Origin: a virus
Length of the DNA: 64,000 bases
Reading direction: 5' to 3' (one strand)
IMG/VR virus record: IMGVR_UViG_3300022187_000017
Span: 1-64,000 of that record
Part shown: positions 46,799 through 53,378 of the stretch, piece by piece
Position numbering within the stretch: position 1 is the first letter of the stretch
Layout: each line of letters begins with the position of its first letter
Program-made: the position numbers and the translations under genes
The notes under the pieces: model-generated
Seen by the model: only the letters and a program-made list of their open reading frames with translations
What the model was told of the DNA's origin: nothing
The model's database searches: none

Positions 46799-47181
46799 TA
46801 GAAATGTTTCTCTTTTTTTAACCAATCTTGCGGTGTTATGTAGCCTTCTCTTTGGCAATGTTCCATATAGTACTGCATATTTTGAAACATATCTAACTTA
46901 CCCTTCGGCTTCGCAACATCGTGTATAGCTAAATTTTTAACTTGGTCTAAGTAAAAATCAACCATCATATATTTTAATCCATGTAGTGTAATATTTATTC
47001 CTCTGCCATATTCTGAGTTAGAGATGTAATCATTTGCTTTTTTGTTTAATTCACTTCTATTCATTTTTTTTACTTGCTTCTGTTCACATTCATTCCAAAC
47101 TTGTTTTAATGCTAACATTACACTTACGCTATCAGGGTAAGCTGTTTCCGCTTGTATTTCTTTAATTCTATCACTTGTCAT
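46798..47181 (-). CDS. Hypothetical protein with atypical composition
   Basis: The product has 127 residues and is helical and soluble (about 1-60 charged). The coding DNA holds about six CpG in 384 bases, far above the surrounding density, and uses codons unlike its neighbours, suggesting recent acquisition. It overlaps the downstream gene by TAATG and follows a 60-base gap. No family is recognised. Confidence 0.55.
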   Translation of the reverse strand: MTSDRIKEIQAETAYPDSVSVMLALKQVWNECEQKQVKKMNRSELNKKANDYISNSEYGRGINITLHGLKYMMVDFYLDQVKNLAIHDVAKPKGKLDMFQNMQYYMEHCQREGYITPQDWLKKEKHF

Positions 47182-47241
47182 ATAATTAATTTTAGTGTTT
47201 CAAATTTTGCTAGGTCTATGCCCATTATTACTTCACTCATC

Positions 47242-47829
47242 TTAAAACCTCTTCCAGTTAGCTGGATCTGTATCCAGTATGTTGATCTCAAATCCTACCT
47301 GTACTGAGTGCTTAAATGAAGATTTAATGTTATATAGGATCTCAAAATCCTGCCTGTCTACAAATTGTAGTGTAGCTATCCCCTTGAACCCATTAAAGAA
47401 TTCATATCCTAATACAGCTCCAGCTCCAAATCCTCTCTTTGCTAGACCTCTATCAAGTATTCCATAGTCTATGTATAATCCAGCCTCTAAGTGCTCTAAG
47501 AATAGCTGATTGAATGTGTAGCCTACCTCAACTGCATATCTCTTGTATGCTGGTAGTTCTGGATTAAGTGTAGCATATTCAAATGAAGGTGCTACATGCA
47601 TGTATCCCCACTCCTGTTGATTACCTTGCCATCTTGATTTAACTAGAATATTGGTTAACCCTGAAGGGATCCCATGTGCATCATCTCCTATTACAGTAAT
47701 CTTTGGATCTACCTGTACTGATAATGATACTGCTGTCTGTGCTGATCCTACCTGATATATACCCACTAGGAGTACAGCATACAGTAAGATCTGTAATAAT
47801 GTTCTGGTAATACTAATTTGTTTTTTCAT
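47242..47829 (-). CDS. Predicted outer-membrane beta-barrel with signal peptide
   Basis: The product has 195 residues from MKKQISITRTLLQ (an ATG 9 bases upstream is also possible). A signal peptide (about 1-31) ends in GSAQ. The mature part alternates polar and hydrophobic residues (YAVEVGYTFNQLF, LEAGLYIDYGIL, GAGAVLGYEFF, FKGIATLQFVD, SVQVGFEINIL), the pattern of an eight-stranded barrel. A phage-encoded outer-membrane protein could block receptors or alter host permeability. A Bacteroidota-type promoter lies just upstream. Confidence 0.7.
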   Translation of the reverse strand: MKKQISITRTLLQILLYAVLLVGIYQVGSAQTAVSLSVQVDPKITVIGDDAHGIPSGLTNILVKSRWQGNQQEWGYMHVAPSFEYATLNPELPAYKRYAVEVGYTFNQLFLEHLEAGLYIDYGILDRGLAKRGFGAGAVLGYEFFNGFKGIATLQFVDRQDFEILYNIKSSFKHSVQVGFEINILDTDPANWKRF

Positions 47830-47863
47830 GATTTTCAATTTATGTTTATTGTTGTTTAAGTTG

Positions 47864-47895
47864 CGAATATATAACTAATATATTTAATATCCTAA
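47864..47895 (-). promoter_or_regulatory. Bacteroidota-type promoter for the beta-barrel gene
   Basis: On the minus strand TATATTCG (47871-47864) forms the -7 box, with TTAG at 47895-47892 after 20 bases, a weak -33 box. It lies 35 bases upstream of the start. Confidence 0.5.
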
Positions 47896-48482
47896 TAAAA
47901 TTTTATATTGTGCCTTACACTGAAGGCTGTTGGATCATTAGTGATCTGAGGAGTCTCCAGCTCCTGTACAAAGGTTATTATCCTCAATCCATCCTCACTA
48001 CCATCATCATAATAGTAAGTCTCACTGTGGCCTCCTATGATCTCTCTACGTATCTTTGGGAACCTCTTCTGGATCTCTTTACTTAGATCCATATTGATTC
48101 CTTTGGCATGTAAGGCTTTCACTAGATGATATTCCTTCTGCTCAGTTATATCCTTTGACATCTTATCAATGGCTGCCTGCATATGGATCTGGCCTTCATC
48201 AAAGTCTATTGAGAACTTATTTGCTGTTGCTATCCTTCTTGGCTCAAAATAAACCTCTTCCACTCTATACCCTTCACATAAACCCCAGATCATCTTGGTG
48301 TCCCTGCATTGAATATATCCTACAGCATGATCAAATAATGCACCACCATACATTGCCTGTATTGGTTTTATACTTGGCTTTTCTATACATAACCCAACTC
48401 TACCATTGGCTCCTTCTGCTCCTGCTCCTCCATTTAATACTTTATAGAGGTACCCTACTTCTAATTGTTTTGTCTCTCCCAT
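47892..48482 (-). CDS. Hypothetical protein
   Basis: The product has 196 residues with a mixed alpha/beta pattern. Residues 10-60 contain GYLYKVLNGGAGAEGANGR and Cys/Gly-rich turns, and a helical part spans about 95-140. No family or active site is recognised. It overlaps the upstream gene by 22 bases in another frame. Confidence 0.55.
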   Translation of the reverse strand: MGETKQLEVGYLYKVLNGGAGAEGANGRVGLCIEKPSIKPIQAMYGGALFDHAVGYIQCRDTKMIWGLCEGYRVEEVYFEPRRIATANKFSIDFDEGQIHMQAAIDKMSKDITEQKEYHLVKALHAKGINMDLSKEIQKRFPKIRREIIGGHSETYYYDDGSEDGLRIITFVQELETPQITNDPTAFSVRHNIKFY

Positions 48483-48697
48483 AACTTGCTATTCTTCCCA
48501 TCTGCTGGGAATAGATTAAAATTCTGTTTTACTGTTCTAAATTCTAGATCTGCTGCTACATGATCCATTGCTGGAATGAACTTCTGTGGTATTTTTATAT
48601 TCTTCTCCCAGAGCCTTCTAAACTCATCCTTATCAATAGATAGCATTGGAGGTACTGTCCCTATTACTATCACCTTACCTGTTGATCCTGTACTCAT
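48461..48697 (-). CDS. Small hypothetical protein (MSTGST start)
   Basis: The product has 78 residues and begins MSTGSTGKVIVIG. The first codons and upstream bases repeat exactly those of the next gene upstream (a shared 21-base stretch), suggesting a duplicated start region. The rest differs and is soluble and unassigned. Confidence 0.5.
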   Translation of the reverse strand: MSTGSTGKVIVIGTVPPMLSIDKDEFRRLWEKNIKIPQKFIPAMDHVAADLEFRTVKQNFNLFPADGKNSKLWERQNN

Positions 48698-48713
48698 ACT
48701 ATAACTTGTTATT

Positions 48714-48884
48714 TTACCAACTACTACCCTTATAATTAGGTCTTTTTCTTGGCCTCATTCCTAATACTGATGGATGAACTAACTCAGGATCTCCATTCTC
48801 ATGTATGATCCATATTAGATCAAACCCTATCCAGTTTATCCTAACCTTCTCTCCAGTAGCTATAATTGTTGATCCTGTACTCAT
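48714..48884 (-). CDS. 56-residue hypothetical protein (MSTGST start)
   Basis: ATG at 48884 overlaps the stop of the upstream gene (ATGA) and opens a 56-codon frame ending in TGG TAA. The product begins MSTGSTIIATGEKVRINW and ends with an Arg/Lys-rich tail. The overlap and the tight gap support a real gene. Its first six residues match the downstream gene. Confidence 0.5.
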   Translation of the reverse strand: MSTGSTIIATGEKVRINWIGFDLIWIIHENGDPELVHPSVLGMRPRKRPNYKGSSW

Positions 48885-49249
48885 ACTGCTGTCTTGTTTA
48901 AGTCAATATATCTTGGCTTATCTGAGATCTTATTGAAGGAAAGACCTTCCTCATACATATCCTCTTGGAAGTATACCAGTCCAGACTCTACATTCACCTT
49001 GATCAATGGAAAGAATCCACCTATTGCAGATGTCTTAGTCTCATATCTGAATAACTTCTCATTAGGCCTCATCTTGAAGTCTGCATATTGACCTACCTCA
49101 AACTCATCCAATGGATATAGGTAGAAGTCTTGACTCACATCTTTAAGTCCAAATGCTCCTACAGACTGTAGGCCATGGCTCTGTTGGCTCTCCCAGATCT
49201 TACACCCCTTGAATGTCTCTAGATCTGTAATTGTTAATCGATTATTCAT
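48881..49249 (-). CDS. Hypothetical protein
   Basis: The 122-residue product is mixed alpha/beta (DLETFKGCKIWES, then EDMYEEGLSFNKISDK), soluble, without a recognised family. A Bacteroidota-type promoter lies 30-60 bases upstream, so it opens the operon running to 47.9 kb. Confidence 0.55.
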   Translation of the reverse strand: MNNRLTITDLETFKGCKIWESQQSHGLQSVGAFGLKDVSQDFYLYPLDEFEVGQYADFKMRPNEKLFRYETKTSAIGGFFPLIKVNVESGLVYFQEDMYEEGLSFNKISDKPRYIDLNKTAV

Positions 49250-49277
49250 GATGAAATGATTTATTGTTATTAGACTG

Positions 49278-49309
49278 CTAATATAATCATTATATTTTTA
49301 ATACGCAAA
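49278..49309 (-). promoter_or_regulatory. Bacteroidota-type promoter
   Basis: On the minus strand TTTG (49309-49306) and TATATTAG (49285-49278) are separated by 20 bases. It faces the 122-residue gene and the genes below it. Confidence 0.65.
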
Positions 49310-49319
49310 TTTATCTTTA

Positions 49320-50108
49320 TTACATCACCCAATCCTCTACTATATCTGGCTCTACTCCTGCCTCCAGAGCTTCCTGTACTGACTTGATAGATTCTCCATT
49401 CTTGAATGTATGGCCTATCTGCTCCTCTACAGCTACATACTCAGCTAATAACTCTGGGTTCTCTTTACCTGCTATTAGGAGTGCATTGAATGGACTGAAG
49501 ATACAGAAACAACATGACAGCCTTGGCATCCCCAGATCATATGCTTTATGATACTCCAGATTGTTACCCTTGATCACATCCCAGACCTTCTTAGAGCTCC
49601 AGTCATGTACAGGTAGATAATCTATCACTGTCCTCTTCTTAGTGGTTAACTGCTTATTTAATGACTCCACCTTTCTCTTAGATCTGGCTGGAGACTCCTC
49701 TGCTCTGAATCCAAATACATACAGGATCTTACAAACTCCCATCTCTTTAGTTAGCTTAGTTACTACTCTAGCACCCGGGCCACGCTTGAAATCACTGGTA
49801 CACCATCTCTGTTGGCTACTTGGCCACTTACCTCTCCTCACTGCATACTCCAGAAGATCCTCCTCATAGCCATCCTTATCTCTTCTCTTGCTGTAATAGG
49901 TCTTTAGTCCCCAGTGATCAGATTGTCTCTTAACTAGCTCCTTTGTGCCTTTCCACTCAACCTTACCTAGATCCTGATGTGACACTACTAACTGATCCAG
50001 AGGATAGCACTGTTCCAATGCCATCTGAACCATTTGCCAGACAGACACTAGAGAGTCCTTCCCTCCAGATGAATTGATGATCACTAGATCATAGTCAGCT
50101 AAGATCAT
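49320..50108 (-). CDS. PP-loop ATPase (PAPS-reductase/DndC-like)
   Basis: The product has 262 residues. SSGGKDSL (13-20) is the PP-loop. QRWCTSDFKRGP near 100-111 and RLSCCFCIFSP near 200-210 match the Cys-bearing blocks of phage PAPS-reductase/adenine-nucleotide alpha-hydrolase proteins, which may hold an iron-sulfur cluster. The C-terminus is helical. It activates a substrate by adenylation, with sulfate reduction, DNA phosphorothioation or base modification all possible. No dnd partner is visible. Confidence 0.75.
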   Translation of the reverse strand: MILADYDLVIINSSGGKDSLVSVWQMVQMALEQCYPLDQLVVSHQDLGKVEWKGTKELVKRQSDHWGLKTYYSKRRDKDGYEEDLLEYAVRRGKWPSSQQRWCTSDFKRGPGARVVTKLTKEMGVCKILYVFGFRAEESPARSKRKVESLNKQLTTKKRTVIDYLPVHDWSSKKVWDVIKGNNLEYHKAYDLGMPRLSCCFCIFSPFNALLIAGKENPELLAEYVAVEEQIGHTFKNGESIKSVQEALEAGVEPDIVEDWVM

Positions 50109-50464
50109 AAGTAGACCATTTTAAGGATCTCCTCTTCCCACTCCTTGTAAGAAGGATCTAACTCAAACTTAAAAGTCTGAGGATTGTACTGTGAAGGATG
50201 AATAGCTGAATAATTCACCTCTCTCTTCACCTGATCAGAGGCTTTAAGATAATCAAGTATCTGCTCAATTCCCATCATAAACAAAGATGCAGAGAAATAC
50301 TTATCTACTGTCTCCATTTTAGATGTGTTCTTCTCCCCATTAAAGTAAGTCACTCTAATGATAGGCTTACCAGTATCAAGACACTTAAATGTGTCAACTG
50401 GGAAATCTAGACCTAGACTCTCTAGGCTCTTCTTAATTTCACTAATTGCTTTTTGTGATGTCAT
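50105..50464 (-). CDS. Hypothetical protein
   Basis: I choose ATG 50464 (MTSQKAISEIKKSL), because a strong promoter -7 box lies at 50488-50495 and a longer frame would place its start inside the promoter. The 119-residue product is mixed alpha/beta. It overlaps the PP-loop gene by 4 bases (ATGA), so they are coupled. No family is recognised. Confidence 0.55.
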   Translation of the reverse strand: MTSQKAISEIKKSLESLGLDFPVDTFKCLDTGKPIIRVTYFNGEKNTSKMETVDKYFSASLFMMGIEQILDYLKASDQVKREVNYSAIHPSQYNPQTFKFELDPSYKEWEEEILKMVYL

Positions 50465-50487
50465 AATTGTTGTTTTTAATTCTGGTG

Positions 50488-50519
50488 TAAATATAGTTAC
50501 TATATATTTACTGTGCAAA
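50488..50519 (-). promoter_or_regulatory. Bacteroidota-type promoter for the PP-loop operon
   Basis: On the minus strand TTTG (50519-50516) and TATATTTA (50495-50488) are separated by 20 bases. It matches the phylum consensus except for the last base of the -7 box. Confidence 0.7.
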
Positions 50520-50579
50520 TTTATTTTTAGTGAAATGCCAAAATACCTTGTTAGCACCTATAAACACTAAGAAACTTTT

Positions 50580-50855
50580 TTAATATTTTATTTTTACATG
50601 AATCTCATCAAATAGCATTATGCTTAATGTATCACCATCTGATGTTGACATATTATTGATGTTAATAGCATCTATCATAGTCTGGCTGTAGCTGCAGTCT
50701 TTCATCTCTTCTCTGGCATTCTCTATCATCCATTCATACCACAGCTTGTGAATAGCATTATAATTTCTACCCCTTGGAGATAACTTCTTTCTAGGTATTG
50801 GAGTTAACTTCCTTCCTGATTTACTTCTGGGATCATCTGCTAACATTATCATCAT
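50580..50855 (-). CDS. Small basic protein
   Basis: This 91-residue protein has a very basic N-terminal part (about 9-35), suggesting nucleic-acid or membrane contact, then a helical centre with an aromatic-rich KLWYEWMIENAREEM segment. No family is recognised. It starts 4 bases past the second PP-loop gene. Confidence 0.5.
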   Translation of the reverse strand: MMIMLADDPRSKSGRKLTPIPRKKLSPRGRNYNAIHKLWYEWMIENAREEMKDCSYSQTMIDAININNMSTSDGDTLSIMLFDEIHVKIKY

Positions 50856-50859
50856 ATCT

Positions 50860-51756
50860 CTAATATTTACTCATTACACAATGGCCATGGGACATCTTGT
50901 AGTCCACCAGCTCCTGCTCTGTCATATGCCCAAACTTCTCCAGAGCTGTTTTAAGGACTTCTGGGAGAGGATCTTTCTTACCCCACACACCAAGATTCTT
51001 TTCTTCCATGTGCTCATTAGCCTTCATCTTATTGGCCTCCAGCTTCACCCAGAGGTCATATGATGCTCTGTCATATCTATACAAGTACAATAACTCCTGC
51101 AGGCTCATGAATGGACATAAGATGCAATTGGAAGGATAAGGTACCTTCTCACCTACACTGGTGATGTAATCCTGACATGCTTGCCGATCCATACCCTCTT
51201 CAATCAATGGATACTGCTTATTGATGCAAGTATTAAACCATTTCATCCCACTGGAGCCATTCTCAGAGGCTCTCTTCTCTTCTCCCTTAGCAATGCCTAT
51301 AAGTACATTGATCTTCCCGTACTTCTCAGCAAACTCATAGAATGCTGCTTTCCTACCATACTTCTCAGTGTTGTAGTTGTGATGTACATACAGCTCTAGG
51401 AACTTGTAGATAGGCCTGATCTTCAGGTTATCTGTACAAGTCTTAGGGAATGCCTTAGATCCAACTGTATTTTTGCTCTGGTAGAATTTGATCAATCCAC
51501 CCTTCCAGCTATTGGATGCCCATAGATCAGGCTCCAGATGAAAGAATGGGATCTTATGCTCATCACATAGCTCTTCTACTCTCTCCAGATACTTATCAGT
51601 ATGATCATGCTCATTTCTGGTATTAGCCATAACCACAATAAGATCACCCTTCACATATTTGGCCTTGAATACTGGATCATGTAAACACTTAAAGAGGATG
51701 GCAGTTGAATCCTGCCCTCCTCCATAAGATAACATTGTAAGCTCTTTCTTCTCCAT
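50860..51756 (-). CDS. PP-loop ATPase (phage PAPS-reductase-like) with Cys motif
   Basis: The product has 298 residues. SYGGGQDSTAIL (10-21) is the PP-loop. KTCTDNLKIRPIYKFL near 103-118 and CILCPFM near 215-221 are Cys-bearing blocks like those of phage PAPS-reductase-like enzymes. The C-terminal region is helical with a HCVMSKY end. It differs from the neighbouring PP-loop protein and shares only the loop and Cys logic, so it is a second, divergent enzyme. The substrate is unknown. Confidence 0.75.
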   Translation of the reverse strand: MEKKELTMLSYGGGQDSTAILFKCLHDPVFKAKYVKGDLIVVMANTRNEHDHTDKYLERVEELCDEHKIPFFHLEPDLWASNSWKGGLIKFYQSKNTVGSKAFPKTCTDNLKIRPIYKFLELYVHHNYNTEKYGRKAAFYEFAEKYGKINVLIGIAKGEEKRASENGSSGMKWFNTCINKQYPLIEEGMDRQACQDYITSVGEKVPYPSNCILCPFMSLQELLYLYRYDRASYDLWVKLEANKMKANEHMEEKNLGVWGKKDPLPEVLKTALEKFGHMTEQELVDYKMSHGHCVMSKY

Positions 51757-52079
51757 TACACTAAGCTATGTGCTGTTGCTTGAGAGATCACTGGAAGATC
51801 CTGTGCCTTCTTAACGATCAATTCTAGATCTGCTTCTGCTCTGTATAAAGATACTAGGTTCCCATCTTCTTTGGCCTCATCTGCATTCTCCTTGATAAAA
51901 GTATCACATAGCTCCATTAAATCATTGTATAAGAATCCATCCTGCAATCCATGAAGGCTATTGATGAAGTTATTAAACCCATGCCCATACTGTGAAAAAG
52001 TTCTGATTGTGTTACTTAGGAATGATAATTCGATTCTGTTGAAGTTCTCTTGTCTGTTGAAATTTGTGTAATTTGCCAT
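51756..52079 (-). CDS. Small hypothetical protein
   Basis: This 107-residue helical protein overlaps the next gene by TAATG. It follows a Bacteroidota-type promoter and the 200-base gap behind the tmRNA gene. The central part is an Asp/Glu-rich helix. No motif is recognised. Confidence 0.55.
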   Translation of the reverse strand: MANYTNFNRQENFNRIELSFLSNTIRTFSQYGHGFNNFINSLHGLQDGFLYNDLMELCDTFIKENADEAKEDGNLVSLYRAEADLELIVKKAQDLPVISQATAHSLV

Positions 52080-52109
52080 GATTTGATGTTTTTGTTGTTA
52101 TTAATGATG

Positions 52110-52140
52110 TAAATATAGTTACTATATCTCATTCCTGCAA
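52110..52140 (-). promoter_or_regulatory. Bacteroidota-type promoter
   Basis: On the minus strand TTG (52140-52138) and TATATTTA (52117-52110) are separated by 20 bases. It faces the 107-residue gene and the second PP-loop gene. Confidence 0.65.
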
Positions 52141-52198
52141 GACTTTTTTTACTTAAAACATCAAATAATTTATAACTCACTGATTACCAGTGAGAAAA

Positions 52199-52221
52199 AT
52201 ATGCATATTTTTTATGCATAT
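52199..52221. repeat. AT-rich inverted repeat
   Basis: ATATGCATA and TATGCATAT form perfect 9-base arms around TTTTT. It lies in the gap between the tmRNA terminator and the promoter of the next operon. It may be a protein site or a weak hairpin. A nearby ATGTATACAT palindrome adds to the symmetry. No function is known. Confidence 0.4.
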
Positions 52222-52299
52222 CACCCATATATGTATAAAAAAGTGCATAAATGTATACATATATGCTAACAATGCATGATCTTTCATACCAATAAAAAA

Positions 52300-52333
52300 G
52301 GGAGGATTTACGATCCATTACTGGATTCCTCCC
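52300..52333 (-). terminator. Terminator of the tmRNA gene
   Basis: GGGAGGA and TCCTCCC form a 7-bp stem; an inner ATCC/GGAT stem shapes the loop. On the minus strand it is followed by a run of six T. It lies 8 bases after the tag stop codon, so the coding piece ends here or just before. Confidence 0.75.
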
Positions 52334-52590
52334 ATACGTCTTATGCAGCCATTCTAAATGGTGCAGTAGATTGTTGTATAACTTCTGGAGTTATAATTAA
52401 AATAGCCTCCTTTATCGCTTCTTTACGCTGTCAAAACCAGTCTACCCCATGTTCCCAGATATAGTGCTGGGATCACTTCCACTTTTTAAACAACCTCCTT
52501 CTGGAGATAGTGGAGTAGATGGGAGTCGAACCCATGTCCAAACATAATCCACAATAATATCAACGAACTACTTTGCTGTAAAGATAGTAA
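52300..52590 (-). ncRNA. ssrA: Circularly permuted (two-piece) tmRNA gene
   Basis: Reading the minus strand, an acceptor piece comes first. It holds the T arm (ATGGG-TTCGACT-CCCAT, 52535-52519), acceptor strand CTACTCC (52518-52512) and discriminator A (52511); CCA is not encoded. A spacer of about 60 bases with two small hairpins follows. The coding piece begins GGGGTAG (52448-52442), which pairs fully with CTACTCC using one G-U, then GGTTTTGACAG (52438-52428), the tmRNA D-loop-like consensus. P2 forms between GCGTAAAGA (52428-52420) and TCTTTACAGC (52584-52575), with one bulge. PK1 uses GGAG/CTCC and TATAA/TTATA. The tag frame follows (GCA at 52364-52362 to TAA at 52343-52341) and encodes APFRMAA. 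The exact 5' end is not known; processing by RNases would release the two pieces. It tags stalled peptides and frees ribosomes. Confidence 0.9.
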
Positions 52591-52636
52591 ATCTATCGCT
52601 TTGTATATGATTTCGTTTTAATGAATTATATACTTT

Positions 52637-52736
52637 GTTGTGTGTAGTTTTATACCCGATAAGGTATAATATATGATACATTAACCTATATTATACCCGA
52701 TAAGGTATAATAACTCACTCATAAATTACACACAAC
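52637..52736. repeat. Nested repeat array upstream of the tmRNA gene
   Basis: Two identical copies of TTATACC-N6-GGTATAA plus one further T (52650-52670 and 52691-52711) are 41 bases apart, about four helical turns. Each can form a 7-bp hairpin. A perfect 10-base inverted repeat (GTTGTGTGTA at 52637-52646, TACACACAAC at 52727-52736) encloses both. No other copy was seen in the window. It could bind a regulator of the tmRNA or of the adjacent gene, or form a folded RNA leader. The right arm overlaps the 3' end of the Gp88-like gene. Confidence 0.6.
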
Positions 52737-53325
52737 TCTTTATATGATTATCTAGAAGATAAAAACATACATCTGGCTTTCTGGCCTCATCATCATTATA
52801 GTCTATAGGCATCCCTACAGCCTCTTCTACAGTCTTAACCACTATTGTATGCTTCAATCCATATTCCTCTATTAAATGATCATCCCTACCTCCATAACTA
52901 GCTGTTAGGACTAAATTGGAAGGGATCTCATCTATTCTGGCTACCCAATATCTCAGAGACTTTGTATATGCCCAGAATTCAACCTCTGGATGATCTCTAC
53001 ATAACTGCAGCCACATGTCAAAGTATTTCTGGGAGAAGAAGTCTCCAGATGAATGGATCCTTACTGACTCACATTTATTGGGAATCACTGGGATCCCTCC
53101 AGCTCTTGCAAAATCAAAGTTATCCCATCTATGATCTCTCACTGCTGGGAATCTCTCTGCACTGGCTGCATAACATCTATATGCATCACTGCTGTTCTCA
53201 AACTTACCTGTCTCCCTGTCTACCTTCACTAAGCATTCCTCAGCAAATGGACAGGTATGGCCTGTTGGCATGTTCCATTCAAATACTACACCAGTGTAAT
53301 ATTTAGTCTTTCTTGTAAACTTCAT
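52726..53325 (-). CDS. Gp88-like phage protein (PF17338-type)
   Basis: The product has 199 residues. Cys residues cluster in TCPFAEECLVK near 24-34, with another in YRCYAASAERF near 49-58. VRIHSSGDFFSQKYFDMW near 88-105 and VEFWAYTKSLRYW near 113-125 match the gene product 88 family. The biochemical role of that family is not established to my knowledge; the Cys set suggests metal or iron-sulfur binding. Its 3' end abuts the repeat array that precedes the tmRNA gene. Confidence 0.7.
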   Translation of the reverse strand: MKFTRKTKYYTGVVFEWNMPTGHTCPFAEECLVKVDRETGKFENSSDAYRCYAASAERFPAVRDHRWDNFDFARAGGIPVIPNKCESVRIHSSGDFFSQKYFDMWLQLCRDHPEVEFWAYTKSLRYWVARIDEIPSNLVLTASYGGRDDHLIEEYGLKHTIVVKTVEEAVGMPIDYNDDEARKPDVCFYLLDNHIKSCV

Positions 53326-53343
53326 AGTTCATTATTTATTAGT

Positions 53344-53360
53344 GTTCATGTTACATGAAC
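53344..53360. promoter_or_regulatory. 17-bp palindrome between genes
   Basis: GTTCATG and CATGAAC are perfect 7-base arms around TTA. It lies 19 bases upstream of the Gp88-like start and 18 bases past the stop of the upstream gene. It is suited to a dimeric repressor site or a small hairpin. Confidence 0.4.
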
Positions 53361-53378
53361 AGTCCTCTAGACTGAACA

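Noticed and set aside
46798-46858. Longer 62-residue version of the basic microprotein
   Set aside because: It would overlap the upstream gene by 61 bases, whereas ATG 46798 makes a TAATG junction of the type seen throughout this window.
52511-52545. T-arm-like sequence read as an ordinary tRNA gene
   Set aside because: No anticodon or D arm precedes it on the minus strand, and the matching acceptor strand is found downstream, which fits a permuted tmRNA instead.
52637-52736. Two identical repeat units considered as a CRISPR array
   Set aside because: There are only two units, each is a near-palindrome, the spacer is a single AT-rich stretch and no cas gene is nearby.
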